A DNA stretch of 64,000 nt from Streptomyces sp. NBC_00083 (GCF_026343295.1 NZ_JAPELY010000003.1:496001-560000), one strand, 5' to 3'. Positions 16,610-25,113 are shown, numbered from the stretch's first letter. Numbers and translations: made by a program. Notes: generated by a model not told the origin, from the sequence alone.

Positions 16610-16780
16610 ATGTCCGAGCACGAGAGCGCCCCCACCGTGGTGCCGCCCCGCAAGAACATCGAGGAGACCGCCGAGACCAAGTTCCCGAGGGGACTTGTCG
16701 TGCGCCTCTTCGCCTACCTCGTCGCCGGACACATCTTCGCCGGCTTCCTCTATCTGCTGTTCGAGGTCGGCGGCAAGTAG
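16610..16780 (+). CDS. 56-residue single-span membrane protein (DUF6126-like)
   Basis: ATG 16610 is preceded by GAGAGGACGGGA and opens a 56-codon ORF. A hydrophilic, acidic N-terminus (about 27 residues) is followed by one membrane span, VVRLFAYLVAGHIFAGFLYL, and the tail LFEVGGK. I recognise the pattern of a small Streptomyces family that I believe is DUF6126, which often follows XRE-cupin genes, but the function is unknown. It is almost certainly co-transcribed with the regulator. A tempting idea is that the membrane peptide and the sensor form one unit; this is inference. Confidence 0.8.
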   Translation: MSEHESAPTVVPPRKNIEETAETKFPRGLVVRLFAYLVAGHIFAGFLYLLFEVGGK

Positions 16781-16812
16781 CGCACGGCCGCGACGCCGAC
16801 GGGGCCGGACGC

Positions 16813-17628
16813 TCAGGCGGCGCTTTCCAGGAGCTGTCCGCGCAGCTTCTCGCGGGTCTCGTCGGTGAGCTTCAGGGCGTCGCGGAAGTAGCGGTCGGGC
16901 GATCCCCAGGTCGACTCGATGGTGTCGAAGGCGGCGCGCAGATAGTCGGCGCGGGCGTCGAAGAGGGGGCTGAGCAGCTCCATCACCTCGGGCGACATCG
17001 CATCCGCCGACGTGCTGGTGCGGCGCACCGCGTAGCGCCGGTGCGGCGCGTTGGACTTGAGGTAGTCGGCCTCGATGGCGTCCCGCTCGACGCCCACCGC
17101 GAGCAGCGCCACCGCTATGGAGATCCCGGCCCGGTCCTTGCCCGCGGCGCAGTGCATCAGCGCCGGCACGCTGTCCTCGGCGAGCGCGTGCAGCACCCGG
17201 CTGTGCTCGGCGGTCCGCTGCGTGACGACCTCGCGGTACGAGGCGATCATCCGGTCCGCGCCCCGGGTTCCCGACAGCGCGGCCCGCAGCTCGTCGAGGT
17301 CGCCGTCGCGGACCATCTTCCAGAACTCGGCCCCGTCGGCCGGGTCGGTCAGCGGAATGTTGACGTTGCGCACGCCCGGCAGCGCGATGTCGGGCCCCTC
17401 CAGCTTCTGGTCCCCCGCATTGCGGAAGTCGAAGACGGTGTGCAGCCCGAGCGTGCCGAGGAAGGCGGCGTCGGCCGCGCTGGCGTGGGCGAGGTGACCG
17501 CTGCGGAAGAGCCGCCCGCCGCGCACCCGCAGGCCGTCCACGGTCGGCAACCCGCCCACGTCACGGAAGTTGCGCACCCCCGTCAGCTCGGGCTCGGTCG
17601 AGGGGGAGTGCGGAATCTCTTGGGTCAT
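16813..17628 (-). CDS. Tyrosine/dual-specificity-like protein phosphatase
   Basis: A 271-residue cytosolic phosphatase of the bacterial tyrosine-phosphatase (Y_phosphatase3-like) family. The P-loop HCAAGKDRAG provides the nucleophilic Cys and Arg, and the N-terminal VRNFRDVGGLPTVDG is the other family hallmark. It should hydrolyse phosphotyrosine or phosphoinositide-like substrates. ATG 17628 has CAGGAG just upstream; the frame stays open further but without a better start. It is a single gene, convergent with the hpn downstream genes. No regulatory feature was identified. Confidence 0.88.
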   Translation of the reverse strand: MTQEIPHSPSTEPELTGVRNFRDVGGLPTVDGLRVRGGRLFRSGHLAHASAADAAFLGTLGLHTVFDFRNAGDQKLEGPDIALPGVRNVNIPLTDPADGAEFWKMVRDGDLDELRAALSGTRGADRMIASYREVVTQRTAEHSRVLHALAEDSVPALMHCAAGKDRAGISIAVALLAVGVERDAIEADYLKSNAPHRRYAVRRTSTSADAMSPEVMELLSPLFDARADYLRAAFDTIESTWGSPDRYFRDALKLTDETREKLRGQLLESAA

Positions 17629-17985
17629 GGGGACTCCTGAACGTCGGTCCTGGCGGCGCGGCCTGCGCGTCTTTTGACGATACGGCAGACCGCGCGGCCC
17701 GCGTTCCTGACCCGGTGGAGTCCCCTTCGGGGCGCGCGGGCAAGGGGCCGGCCGATTCCGGTGTGATCTCTTCACCGCTCCGTCACCCGAGGCACAAGTC
17801 CCCACATAGTCGAGAGAAAGCCTTTGCCGTGGGGCTCCTGTCAACCAGTGGTGCCTGTAGGTACGTTCATGACTGCCCCCACTCGCCGTGGTGGCAATCT
17901 CCGAACGTCAATTTGTCATGCACTCGACGTTTCTTCGCGTCCGGTCCGTCCCAGGTCCGGACGATCCCCCCATGGAGGAAGAACC
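17629..17985. promoter_or_regulatory. Divergent intergenic region, phosphatase / S53 protease
   Basis: A 357-bp region with no supported gene. It must hold both divergent promoters, but no clear -35/-10 pair was found. An inverted repeat CGTCCGG (17938-17944) / CCGGACG (17957-17963) lies just upstream of the protease ribosome binding site and could fold in its leader RNA. Confidence 0.35.
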
Positions 17986-19227
17986 GTGCACCACATACGA
18001 ACCTCCAGGTTCGGACAGCGGTCCGCAGGCACCGCGTCCGCCCTGGTCTCCCTTCTCGCACTCGTCACCGGCGGGCTCCTCGCCGCGGCTCCGTCGGCCG
18101 GTGCCGAGCAGGCCGCCCACCCGGCCTTGGACGTCAAGCAGTTGTGCGCGGCGCAGGCCAAGCCCGGCGTCATGCACTGCCTCGCGCTGCAGCGTACGGA
18201 CGTCAAGCAGCACAGAGGCCTCACCGCCGACGCCGCCCCCTCCGGCCTCGGCCCCGCCGATCTCCAGAAGGCGTACAACCTGCCGTCCGGCGGCGCCGGT
18301 GCGACCGTGGCGATCGTCGACGCGCAGGACGACCCGAACGCGGAGTCGGACCTGGCCGCCTACCGCTCGCAGTACGGACTGCCGGCCTGCACCACCGCCA
18401 ACGGCTGCTTCAAGAAGGCCGACCAGAACGGAGGGACCAACTACCCGACGGCGGACGCCGGTTGGGCCGGTGAGATCTCCCTCGATGTCGACATGGTCAG
18501 CGCCGCGTGCCCGCAGTGCCACATCCTGCTCGTCGAGGCCGACTCCGCGAACATGGACGACCTCGGCGCCGCGGTGAACCGCGCGGTGACGATGGGCGCG
18601 AAGTACGTCTCCAACAGCTACGGCGGCTCGGAGGACTCCAGCGACACGGCCGCCGACAGCAAGTACTTCAACCACCCGGGCGTGGCCATCACCGTCTCCT
18701 CCGGTGACGGCGGCTACGGCGTCGAGTACCCGGCGGCGTCCTCGTACGTCACCGCGGTCGGCGGCACCTCCCTGAAGCAGGACAGCAGCACGCGGGGCTG
18801 GTCGGAGTCGGTCTGGGGCTCCAGCGGCGGCGGCGACGGCGCCGGTTCGGGCTGCTCCGCCTACGAGGCGAAGCCGTCCTGGCAGAAGGACAGCGGCTGC
18901 GCCAAGCGCGCCGTCGCCGACGTCTCCGCGGTCGCCGACCCGGCCACCGGCCTCGCCGTGTACGACACCTACCAGGCCAACGGCTGGAACGTGTACGGCG
19001 GCACCAGCGCCTCCTCGCCCATCATCGCGGGCGTGTACGCACTCGCCGGCGCACCGAGCTCCGGCTCCACTCCCTCCTCCTTCCCCTACGCCCACACCTC
19101 CGCCCTCAACGACGTGACCTCGGGCGCCAACGGCAGCTGCGGCACCTACCTGTGCACGGCGGGCTCCGGCTACGACGGCCCGACCGGCCTCGGCACCCCG
19201 AACGGCACCGCGGCCTTCACCGGCTGA
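17986..19227 (+). CDS. Secreted sedolisin-like serine-carboxyl peptidase (S53)
   Basis: A 413-residue preprotein. The N-terminus has basic residues, a hydrophobic core (ASALVSLLALVTGGLLAAA) and an AGA-like cleavage site around residue 42, so it is exported. The sedolisin set is complete: Glu163 and Asp167 in GEISLD, Asp241 in SSGDGGYG as oxyanion partner, and Ser341 in GGTSASSP. The propeptide expected for full S53 enzymes is short or absent; only about 55 residues precede the catalytic core. Subtilisin-like S8 is excluded by the Glu/Asp pair. The start is GTG 17986 behind GGAGGAA; earlier in-frame codons lack a signal sequence context. Confidence 0.88.
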   Translation: MHHIRTSRFGQRSAGTASALVSLLALVTGGLLAAAPSAGAEQAAHPALDVKQLCAAQAKPGVMHCLALQRTDVKQHRGLTADAAPSGLGPADLQKAYNLPSGGAGATVAIVDAQDDPNAESDLAAYRSQYGLPACTTANGCFKKADQNGGTNYPTADAGWAGEISLDVDMVSAACPQCHILLVEADSANMDDLGAAVNRAVTMGAKYVSNSYGGSEDSSDTAADSKYFNHPGVAITVSSGDGGYGVEYPAASSYVTAVGGTSLKQDSSTRGWSESVWGSSGGGDGAGSGCSAYEAKPSWQKDSGCAKRAVADVSAVADPATGLAVYDTYQANGWNVYGGTSASSPIIAGVYALAGAPSSGSTPSSFPYAHTSALNDVTSGANGSCGTYLCTAGSGYDGPTGLGTPNGTAAFTG

Positions 19228-19230
19228 TCC

Positions 19231-19296
19231 GCCGGACCATCCATCAGCAGGGGCCGTCGCGGCATCGCGGCGGCCCCTGCTGATGGATGGTCCGGC
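19231..19296. terminator. Very long bidirectional terminator hairpin
   Basis: A 30-bp stem (19231-19260 with 19267-19296) with a single G-U wobble and a 6-nt loop. It lies between the convergent protease and erythromycin-esterase-like genes, starting 3 bp after one stop and ending 5 bp before the other. It should terminate transcription both ways. Confidence 0.92.
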
Positions 19297-19301
19297 CCCG
19301 C

Positions 19302-20465
19302 TCAGGGCAGCCACCGCACCGGCGTCACCCGGCGCAGATGCACGAGGACGTCGAAGGCGTCGGCGATCGAGGGGACGGCGATGTATCCGGTCGCGTCCTG
19401 CTCCGGGTCGTAGACCCCGCTGATGACCCGGGCCTTCGCGGGCCCGTCCCAGTGGCGGCGGGCGTCCGCGGCGCGCAGATCGACCCAGTGGCCGGGCGCG
19501 TCCACCGCGCCGAGCCGCGCGTCGACCAGGTCGGCGCCCGGTTCCGGTACGGCGACGGAACCCAGGTCCCCGTGGTGGAAGCCGACGGCGACGGACACGT
19601 ACCGCGACCCGAGGCGCTCGCGCAACACGCTGCCGACGCCGGGCCGGGCGCCGCGTCCGGGGGCCATGCCGAGGACCGTCTCGGTGGCGGCCGTGTGGGC
19701 GACGCCGTCCCAATAGACCACGCGTGCGCCGGTCCGGCGTCCCCAGGCGCCGATGGTGCCGGCCCATGCCGCCGCCTCGCCCGCGTAGTCGTCCCGCCCG
19801 GCCACGCTGTGCTCGTGGAAGTCCACGATCAGCCGCAGCCGCCTCATGACGTCGGCGTCGTCGCCGGGTCCCGGCAGCGAGCCGACCAGCGCGAGAGCAT
19901 CCCGCGCGTGCTCGGCGAAGGGACGGCCCGGATGGACGCCCCGCGCCCGTTGTACGTGTTCGTCGACGGCATGGGCGGTACGGATCGGGTCCAAGTGGGC
20001 TGCCACGGCGTCCAGTCGGGACGGCGCCGAGGCGCGCACCCGCGCGAGGACGGCGTCGTAGTCCTCGGGCCCGGCTTGGGCGGGCTTGACCCCGAACACA
20101 CGGACCGGGTCGTGCGGGTGGTCCCGGTTGAAGGCGCGGATCCAACGCAGGGCTTCGGCCGTCTCCTCGGTGCGCTGGGGCCGCCAGGCGTGGGCCAGCG
20201 CGTCGGCGGCCGAGCCCTCGCCGCCGCGTACGTACCGGTCGAGCGCGGCCCCGGCTCCGGCGCCGTCCTGCACGGCCAGCGCCCGGAAGCCGTGGTCCCG
20301 GACCAGGCGCCGCATGAGCTGGTCCTGGACGGCGAAGACCTCATGGGAGAACCGGGTGGAGCCGCCGATCCCGACGACGGCCGCCGGACCGGCCAGGCTC
20401 GCGGCCAGCTCGTCGAGCAGGGGGTCGGACAACGGAAGCGCGGCGTGTGCGATGTCGTTCGTCAT
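19302..20465 (-). CDS. Erythromycin-esterase-like protein lacking the canonical Glu/His
   Basis: A 387-residue protein of the erythromycin esterase superfamily (EreA/EreB-like). The order VRVFGVKP, VDFHEHS, AWAGTIGAW and VYWDGVAH follows that family. In EreA/EreB the catalytic Glu and His sit in a G-E-A-T-H-G type motif; here the aligned stretch is IGGSTRF (residues 33-39), so Glu is Gly35 and the essential His is Arg38. It therefore probably does not hydrolyse macrolides by the known mechanism. The ATG at 20465 is only 7 bp from a candidate -10, so its mRNA may be leaderless. Confidence 0.75.
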   Translation of the reverse strand: MTNDIAHAALPLSDPLLDELAASLAGPAAVVGIGGSTRFSHEVFAVQDQLMRRLVRDHGFRALAVQDGAGAGAALDRYVRGGEGSAADALAHAWRPQRTEETAEALRWIRAFNRDHPHDPVRVFGVKPAQAGPEDYDAVLARVRASAPSRLDAVAAHLDPIRTAHAVDEHVQRARGVHPGRPFAEHARDALALVGSLPGPGDDADVMRRLRLIVDFHEHSVAGRDDYAGEAAAWAGTIGAWGRRTGARVVYWDGVAHTAATETVLGMAPGRGARPGVGSVLRERLGSRYVSVAVGFHHGDLGSVAVPEPGADLVDARLGAVDAPGHWVDLRAADARRHWDGPAKARVISGVYDPEQDATGYIAVPSIADAFDVLVHLRRVTPVRWLP

Positions 20466-20472
20466 GCCGGCA

Positions 20473-20503
20473 AGCCTGTGACCTGAAGCCCACTTGAGGT
20501 CAA
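20473..20503 (-). promoter_or_regulatory. MerR/SoxR-type promoter with 19-bp spacer
   Basis: On the minus strand, -35 TTGACC (20498-20503) and -10 CAGGCT (20473-20478) are 19 bp apart, the over-long spacing of MerR-family promoters. A palindrome at 20479-20502 fills the spacer, with arms TGACCT-x-AAG and CTT-x-AGGTCA, nine matching positions each side. It is very like SoxR/MerR boxes. Transcription would start at or next to the ATG 20465. No merR gene is in the neighbourhood. Confidence 0.7.
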
Positions 20504-20634
20504 GGAGCGTGGCCGACGTGTCCGCAACGGTGCCAACAGGCCGACGAAGGCGGGCTGTTGTGGATCCGCCGAGGGCCTATTCCCGGTCTCCGCAAACTGA
20601 CCGGGTGGTCTATATCACCCCCCGTCAACCCCTC

Positions 20635-20650
20635 CCTACGGTGGCGTAGG
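20635..20650 (+). promoter_or_regulatory. Palindromic operator upstream of SGNH hydrolase
   Basis: Arms CCTACG (20635-20640) and CGTAGG (20645-20650) around GTGG. It lies about 30 bp before the start of the SGNH hydrolase gene and looks like the CTACG-N4-CGTAG sites bound by TetR-type lipid regulators in actinobacteria, which is suggestive for a lipase-like gene. Confidence 0.5.
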
Positions 20651-20679
20651 TCACTTGCGTTGGAGGAGGATAAGCCCTC

Positions 20680-21471
20680 GTGGCAGACGATTCGAGATCA
20701 TTCAGCAAGGGCACGTTCGGGTCGTACACGGCGATCGGAGACAGCTTCACCGAGGGCGTCGGCGACCCCGGCCCGGACGGGACGTTCGTCGGCTGGGCCG
20801 ACCGGTTCGCGGTGCTCCTCGCCGACCGGCGACCGGAGGGCTCCTTCCGCTACGCCAACCTCGCGGTGCGCGGCAAGCTCCTCGACCAGATCGTCGAGGA
20901 CCAGGTGCCGAGGGCCAAGGAGCTCGCCCCCGACCTGGTGAGCTTCTGCGCCGGCGGCAACGACATCATCCGCCCCGGCACCGACCCCGACGAGGTGGCC
21001 GAGCGCTTCGAGCGGGCGCTGGCCGACCTCAGACCCGCGGTCGGCACCGTCATGGTGACCACGGGCTTCGACACCCGGGGCGTCACGCTCCTGCGCCATC
21101 TGCGCGGCAAGATCGCGACGTACAACGGGCATGTGCGGGCCATCGCGGACCGCTACGACTGCCCGGTGCTCGACCTGTGGTCGCTCAGGTCCGTCCAGGA
21201 CCGGCGTGCCTGGGACGGCGACCGGCTCCACCTGTCCGCCGAGGGGCACACCCGGGTCGCGCTGCGCGCCGCCCAGGTGCTCGGGCTCGACGTGCCGGCC
21301 GACCCGGACCAGCCGTGGCCCCCGCTGCCGCCGCGGGGCACCCTGGAGGTGCGGCGCGACGACATCCACTGGGCACGCGAATACCTGGTGCCGTGGATCG
21401 GGCGACGGCTGCGCGGGGAGTCGTCGGGCGACGCCGTCTCGGCCAAGCGTCCGGACCTGCTGCCGCTCTGA
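20680..21471 (+). CDS. SGNH/GDSL family hydrolase
   Basis: A 263-residue cytoplasmic lipase/esterase of the SGNH fold. Block I is AIGDSFTEG (nucleophile Ser22), block III is GGND, and block V is DGDRLHLSAEGH with the Asp/His pair. There is no signal peptide or membrane span, unlike many secreted Streptomyces GDSL enzymes. GTG 20680 has GGAGGAGGA about 9 nt upstream. The gene is divergent from the erythromycin-esterase-like gene. Substrate unknown; esters or acylated metabolites are plausible. Confidence 0.9.
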   Translation: MADDSRSFSKGTFGSYTAIGDSFTEGVGDPGPDGTFVGWADRFAVLLADRRPEGSFRYANLAVRGKLLDQIVEDQVPRAKELAPDLVSFCAGGNDIIRPGTDPDEVAERFERALADLRPAVGTVMVTTGFDTRGVTLLRHLRGKIATYNGHVRAIADRYDCPVLDLWSLRSVQDRRAWDGDRLHLSAEGHTRVALRAAQVLGLDVPADPDQPWPPLPPRGTLEVRRDDIHWAREYLVPWIGRRLRGESSGDAVSAKRPDLLPL

Positions 21472-21556
21472 GCGCTCCGTCCTGTCCGCCGGGAACGGTA
21501 TGCGCCGGTGGACCTGACGGAGCGTCAACCTGGCGTCCGTGTGCGGGAGTCGCGCC

Positions 21557-22549
21557 TCAGCGGGCCAGTACCTTCGCCTCGGTCTCCGGGTCGAGGCCGA
21601 CGCGGGGGCGGTCCGGACGCTGCGGAGCGGTACCGCCGATCGAGCGGAGCCACGCCCAGGTGTCGGCGACGGTCTCCTCGACGGGGCGGCAGCGCAGCCC
21701 GCTCGCGAGCGCCTTGGTGACCACCGTGCCGTGCATCGTGTCGTGCAGCTCGCCGGGCGGAATCCACACCGGCAGGTGCTGCCACGGCTCGATCCCGGCG
21801 GCGAGGATCACCTCGGGGTCGGTCCAGCGCAGCACGGCCCGCCCGCCGGTGACGCGTACGCAGGCGTCGAGGAGCGAGCCCATCGTGGCGTGGTCCGGCG
21901 GCCCCACGAGGTTGTACGCGCCCCCGAGCCCGGACTGCACCGCGTCGACGGTCCACTCCGCGAGGTCCCGGCAGTCGATGTACTGCACTCCCAGGTCGCG
22001 CGGCCCCGGCGCGAGCATGTCACCGCCCCGCGCCGCGCGGGTGAGCCACCACGGCAGACGGCCGATGTTCTCCCACGGGCCGAGGATCAGCCCCGCGCGC
22101 ACCAACAGCGCCCGGTCCGCGCCGAATTCACGGACCGCGGCCAGTTCGCCGCCGCGCTTGGCCTGCGGATAGGCCACCTCGCCCGCCTCGTCGGGTGAGC
22201 CCCCTTCCACCAGCGGCGCGCTCTCGTCGGCGTCGCGCGGCGTCGGGTGGGGGTACACCGAGCGGCTCGACACGTACACGTACCGCCCGGCCCGCCCGGC
22301 GAGCAGCCGGGCGGCATCGCGTACCGAGGCGGGAGCGCCGGACCAGGTGTCCACGACCGCGTCCCACTCGCCGCCCGCGAGCGCCGCGAGCCCCTCGGCA
22401 TGGGTGCGGTCGCCGTACAGCGAGGTCACCCCGGCGGGCGGCTCGTGCCGTCCCCGGTGGAAGACCGTCACCTCGTGTCCGCGAGCGAGCGCCGCCTCGG
22501 TGACGGCCCGCCCGACGAATTCCGTTCCACCCAGCATCAGCAGTCTCAT
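21557..22549 (-). CDS. NAD-dependent epimerase/dehydratase family protein (extended SDR)
   Basis: A 330-residue Rossmann protein. The cofactor motif is GGTEFVGRA near the N-terminus (MRLLMLGGTEFVG). The catalytic Tyr-Lys is in YPQAKRGGE, after VYVSSRSVYP. This GGT-x-F-x-G variant is common in a Streptomyces group annotated as isoflavone/mRNA-binding-like reductases. ATG 22549 fits the fold, though a longer open frame continues upstream over the GNAT gene's 3' end. Substrate not evident; it is likely cytosolic. Confidence 0.85.
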   Translation of the reverse strand: MRLLMLGGTEFVGRAVTEAALARGHEVTVFHRGRHEPPAGVTSLYGDRTHAEGLAALAGGEWDAVVDTWSGAPASVRDAARLLAGRAGRYVYVSSRSVYPHPTPRDADESAPLVEGGSPDEAGEVAYPQAKRGGELAAVREFGADRALLVRAGLILGPWENIGRLPWWLTRAARGGDMLAPGPRDLGVQYIDCRDLAEWTVDAVQSGLGGAYNLVGPPDHATMGSLLDACVRVTGGRAVLRWTDPEVILAAGIEPWQHLPVWIPPGELHDTMHGTVVTKALASGLRCRPVEETVADTWAWLRSIGGTAPQRPDRPRVGLDPETEAKVLAR

Positions 22550-22670
22550 GGCGGCCACTCTGCCCAGGGCGAGGGGTGCGGGGAAGCGTTGCTTGCTGTG
22601 GGCGTAATGGACGACCGGTGCGGACCGGCCGACTCCGTTCGTCCCGTGCGCGGCCTCGTGCGGGACGGGG

Positions 22671-23270
22671 TCAGTTCCCTCGGGGCCAGGGGTCGCCCGC
22701 CACCCGGGCGTGCAGGTGCTCGTCGTGCCAGCCGTCGGCGTGCAGCAGGGCGCTGCGCATCGTGCCTTCGAGGGTGAACCCGGCCCGGCGCGCCACCTGG
22801 CACGAGGCCGGATTGCGCACCGAGTGCGTGATGCGCAGGCGGTGCAGTCCGAGCTCGTCGAGCGCCCACCGGCTGACCCGCAGGGTCGCGTCGAGTGCGG
22901 CACCCTCGCCGCGTCCGGAGGGGAGCAGCCAGTACAGGAGCTCGCCGCTGCCGCCGCGCAGATCGAGGTCCCCGACCCCGATCAGGCCCACCGGCCGGTC
23001 GTCGTCGCGGCGCGAGATCGCCCAGATCGCGGCGGCCTCCTCGGTCCAGCGGTGCCCCCAGCGGGCGATCTTCTCGCGCGCGGCGCCGCGCGACAGCGGC
23101 TCCGGGCGGTTCCACTGCGCGATCGCCGGGTCGAGGCACGAGGCCACCAGGACGTCCGCGTCCGACTCCCGCCAGGGGCGCAGCTCGCGGCCGCCGGGCA
23201 GCACGAGGGCGGGCTGAGGGTGCCGCGCCATCCGCCCGGCGGGGACCACGGGGGGTATGGAAGTGATCAT
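22671..23270 (-). CDS. GNAT family N-acetyltransferase (RimJ/RimL-like)
   Basis: A 199-residue acetyltransferase. It starts with LRPWRESDADVLV, the RimJ/RimL-type strand, then VGLIGVGDLDLRGGSGELLYWLLPSGRGEGAA with the acetyl-CoA loop (Q/RxxGxG/A type: GRGEGAA). The end has ITHSVRNPASCQVARRAGF, the hallmark Asn-x-x-S segment. These enzymes acetylate ribosomal protein N-termini or small amines; the target is not known here. I took ATG 23270, whose frame continues upstream without a sensible N-terminus. It is divergent from the F420-type gene by 70 bp. Confidence 0.88.
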   Translation of the reverse strand: MITSIPPVVPAGRMARHPQPALVLPGGRELRPWRESDADVLVASCLDPAIAQWNRPEPLSRGAAREKIARWGHRWTEEAAAIWAISRRDDDRPVGLIGVGDLDLRGGSGELLYWLLPSGRGEGAALDATLRVSRWALDELGLHRLRITHSVRNPASCQVARRAGFTLEGTMRSALLHADGWHDEHLHARVAGDPWPRGN

Positions 23271-23340
23271 CCCCGCATCATGGCAGGCCCCGGCCGGGCG
23301 GTCCGGGGAATCCGGGCGCCCGCATGCGCGTTCCCGAACC

Positions 23341-23784
23341 ATGACCGCATTCGACGCACCCCAGGAAGCGCTGCTCGCCCTCGTCGCCGAGTACGGCGGC
23401 GGCGTACTGGTCACCCTGAAGCGGGACGGCCGGCCCCAGCTGTCCAACGTCAACCACGCCTACTACCCGGCGGACGGCGTCATCAAGGTCTCGCTCACCG
23501 ACGACCGGGCGAAGACCCGGAACCTGCGGCGTGACCCCCGGGCGAGCTACCACGTGACCAGCGACGACCGCTGGGCCTGGACGGTCGCGGAGGGGACGGC
23601 CGACCTCACGCCGGTCGCCGGGGATCCGTACGACGAGACGGTCGAGGAACTCGTCGCCCTGTACCGGGACGTCCAGGGCGAGCATCCCGACTGGGACGAG
23701 TACCGCGCCGCCATGGTCCGTGACCGGCGCCTCGTGCTGCGGCTGCGCGTGGAGCGGGCGTACGGTCAGCCTCGTCGGGGCTGA
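23341..23784 (+). CDS. PPOX-class F420-dependent oxidoreductase (split-barrel flavin fold)
   Basis: A 147-residue protein of the pyridoxamine-oxidase-like split-barrel group. GGVLVTLKRDGRPQLSNVNHAYY and VSLTDDRAKTRNLRRDPRASYHV are typical of actinobacterial F420-binding members (TIGR03618-like). They reduce or oxidise small substrates with coenzyme F420. ATG 23341 starts right at the fold (MTAFDAPQEAL); no ribosome binding site is visible, so the message may be leaderless. An upstream in-frame ATG at 23257 overlaps the GNAT start and is rejected. Confidence 0.85.
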   Translation: MTAFDAPQEALLALVAEYGGGVLVTLKRDGRPQLSNVNHAYYPADGVIKVSLTDDRAKTRNLRRDPRASYHVTSDDRWAWTVAEGTADLTPVAGDPYDETVEELVALYRDVQGEHPDWDEYRAAMVRDRRLVLRLRVERAYGQPRRG

Positions 23785-23916
23785 GCCTGACGGCCCGGCG
23801 CCCCACCACGAGCGCACGCTCCCGGAGTGCGAGCCCCGGCGCGTGCGGAGGACGACGGCGCGAGGGCGCGCGCCAAGGCGCACATAATGGAAACAAACCG
23901 AACCCCAGGAGGTGCC

Positions 23917-25113
23917 GTGACCGGCGCTGGTTCTCTGCATCCGCTCCGTTCCAGACTCCGCGAGCTGCGGCCCGACGCGTTCGGCGCCGACTCGAAGGGC
24001 GAGCGCTGGGACCGGATCCGCCGCTCGCCCAACTTCGCCGACGGTGTGTTCCAGAACCCCGAGGGCGCGCGCACCCGCCCCTCGGGCTCCACCGTGGAGT
24101 TCGCGAAACAGTTCTTCGCCAAGGAGCAGCGCGTACGCCGCGCGCCCACCGGCACCATTCCGGTCCACCCGACCACCCTCGCCGACATCGCGGCGCCGCC
24201 CGCGACCGGACTGCGCCTCACCTGGATGGGGCATTCGAGCGTGCTCGCCGAGATCGACGGCCGCCGGGTGCTGTTCGACCCGGTGTGGGGCGAGCGCTGC
24301 TCGCCGTTCGCGTTCGCCGGACCCAAGCGGCTGCACCCCGTACCGCTGCCGCTGGCCGCGCTCGGCCCGGTCGACGTCGTGGTCATCTCGCACGACCACT
24401 ACGACCACCTCGACCTGCCGACCATCCGCGCCCTGGCCGGTACGAGCACGGTGTTCGCGGTGCCGCTCGGTGTCGGCGCCCACCTGGAGCACTGGGGCGT
24501 CGCCCCCGACCGGATCCACGAGCTCGACTGGAACGAGTCGGCCGAGGTCGGGGGGATCACCCTCACCGCGACCCCGGCCCGCCACTTCTGCGGGCGCGGT
24601 CTGCGCAACCGGCAGCACACCCTGTGGGCCTCGTGGGTGGTGGCCGGGCCCGATCACCGCATCTACCACAGCGGCGACACGGGCTACTTCGACGGCTTCA
24701 GGACCATCGGCGCCGAGCACGGCCCGTTCGACGCGACCATGATCCAGATCGGCGCGTACAGCGAGTTCTGGCCCGACATCCACATGACTCCGGCCGAGGG
24801 CATGCAGGCCCACCTCGACCTTCAGGGCGGCGCTCCGCACGGCGTGACGATGCCGATCCACTGGGGCACGTTCAACCTCGCGCCGCACGCGTGGGCCGAG
24901 CCCGCCGAGTGGACGAAGGACGCGGCGGAACGGGCCGAACAGGCCGCGGTCTTCCCCCGCCCCGGTGAGCCCTTCGAGCCGGCGGGCGAGCTGCCCACCA
25001 CGCCGTGGTGGCAGCCGCTGAGCGCGCCGCTCGACCACCCGTGGCGCACCTCCGGGGCGCCGGCCGTCACGCCCGAGCCGCTGGGCGAGCTCGACCTCGC
25101 CGGCGAGCGGTGA
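23917..25113 (+). CDS. MBL-fold metallo-hydrolase (NAPE-PLD-like)
   Basis: A 398-residue metallo-beta-lactamase-fold hydrolase. The metal motif HDHYDHLD, preceded by VVISH, together with GDTGYFDGF and MPIHWGTFNLA near the C-terminus match the bacterial N-acylphosphatidylethanolamine phospholipase D-like / RomA group. The first 60 residues resemble other members (LRELRPDAFG). It acts in the cytosol; substrate unknown, possibly a lipid phosphodiester. I chose GTG 23917 because AGGAGGT sits 5 nt before it; an ATG at 23887 would add 10 residues and lacks one. It converges on tsaD. Confidence 0.87.
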   Translation: MTGAGSLHPLRSRLRELRPDAFGADSKGERWDRIRRSPNFADGVFQNPEGARTRPSGSTVEFAKQFFAKEQRVRRAPTGTIPVHPTTLADIAAPPATGLRLTWMGHSSVLAEIDGRRVLFDPVWGERCSPFAFAGPKRLHPVPLPLAALGPVDVVVISHDHYDHLDLPTIRALAGTSTVFAVPLGVGAHLEHWGVAPDRIHELDWNESAEVGGITLTATPARHFCGRGLRNRQHTLWASWVVAGPDHRIYHSGDTGYFDGFRTIGAEHGPFDATMIQIGAYSEFWPDIHMTPAEGMQAHLDLQGGAPHGVTMPIHWGTFNLAPHAWAEPAEWTKDAAERAEQAAVFPRPGEPFEPAGELPTTPWWQPLSAPLDHPWRTSGAPAVTPEPLGELDLAGER

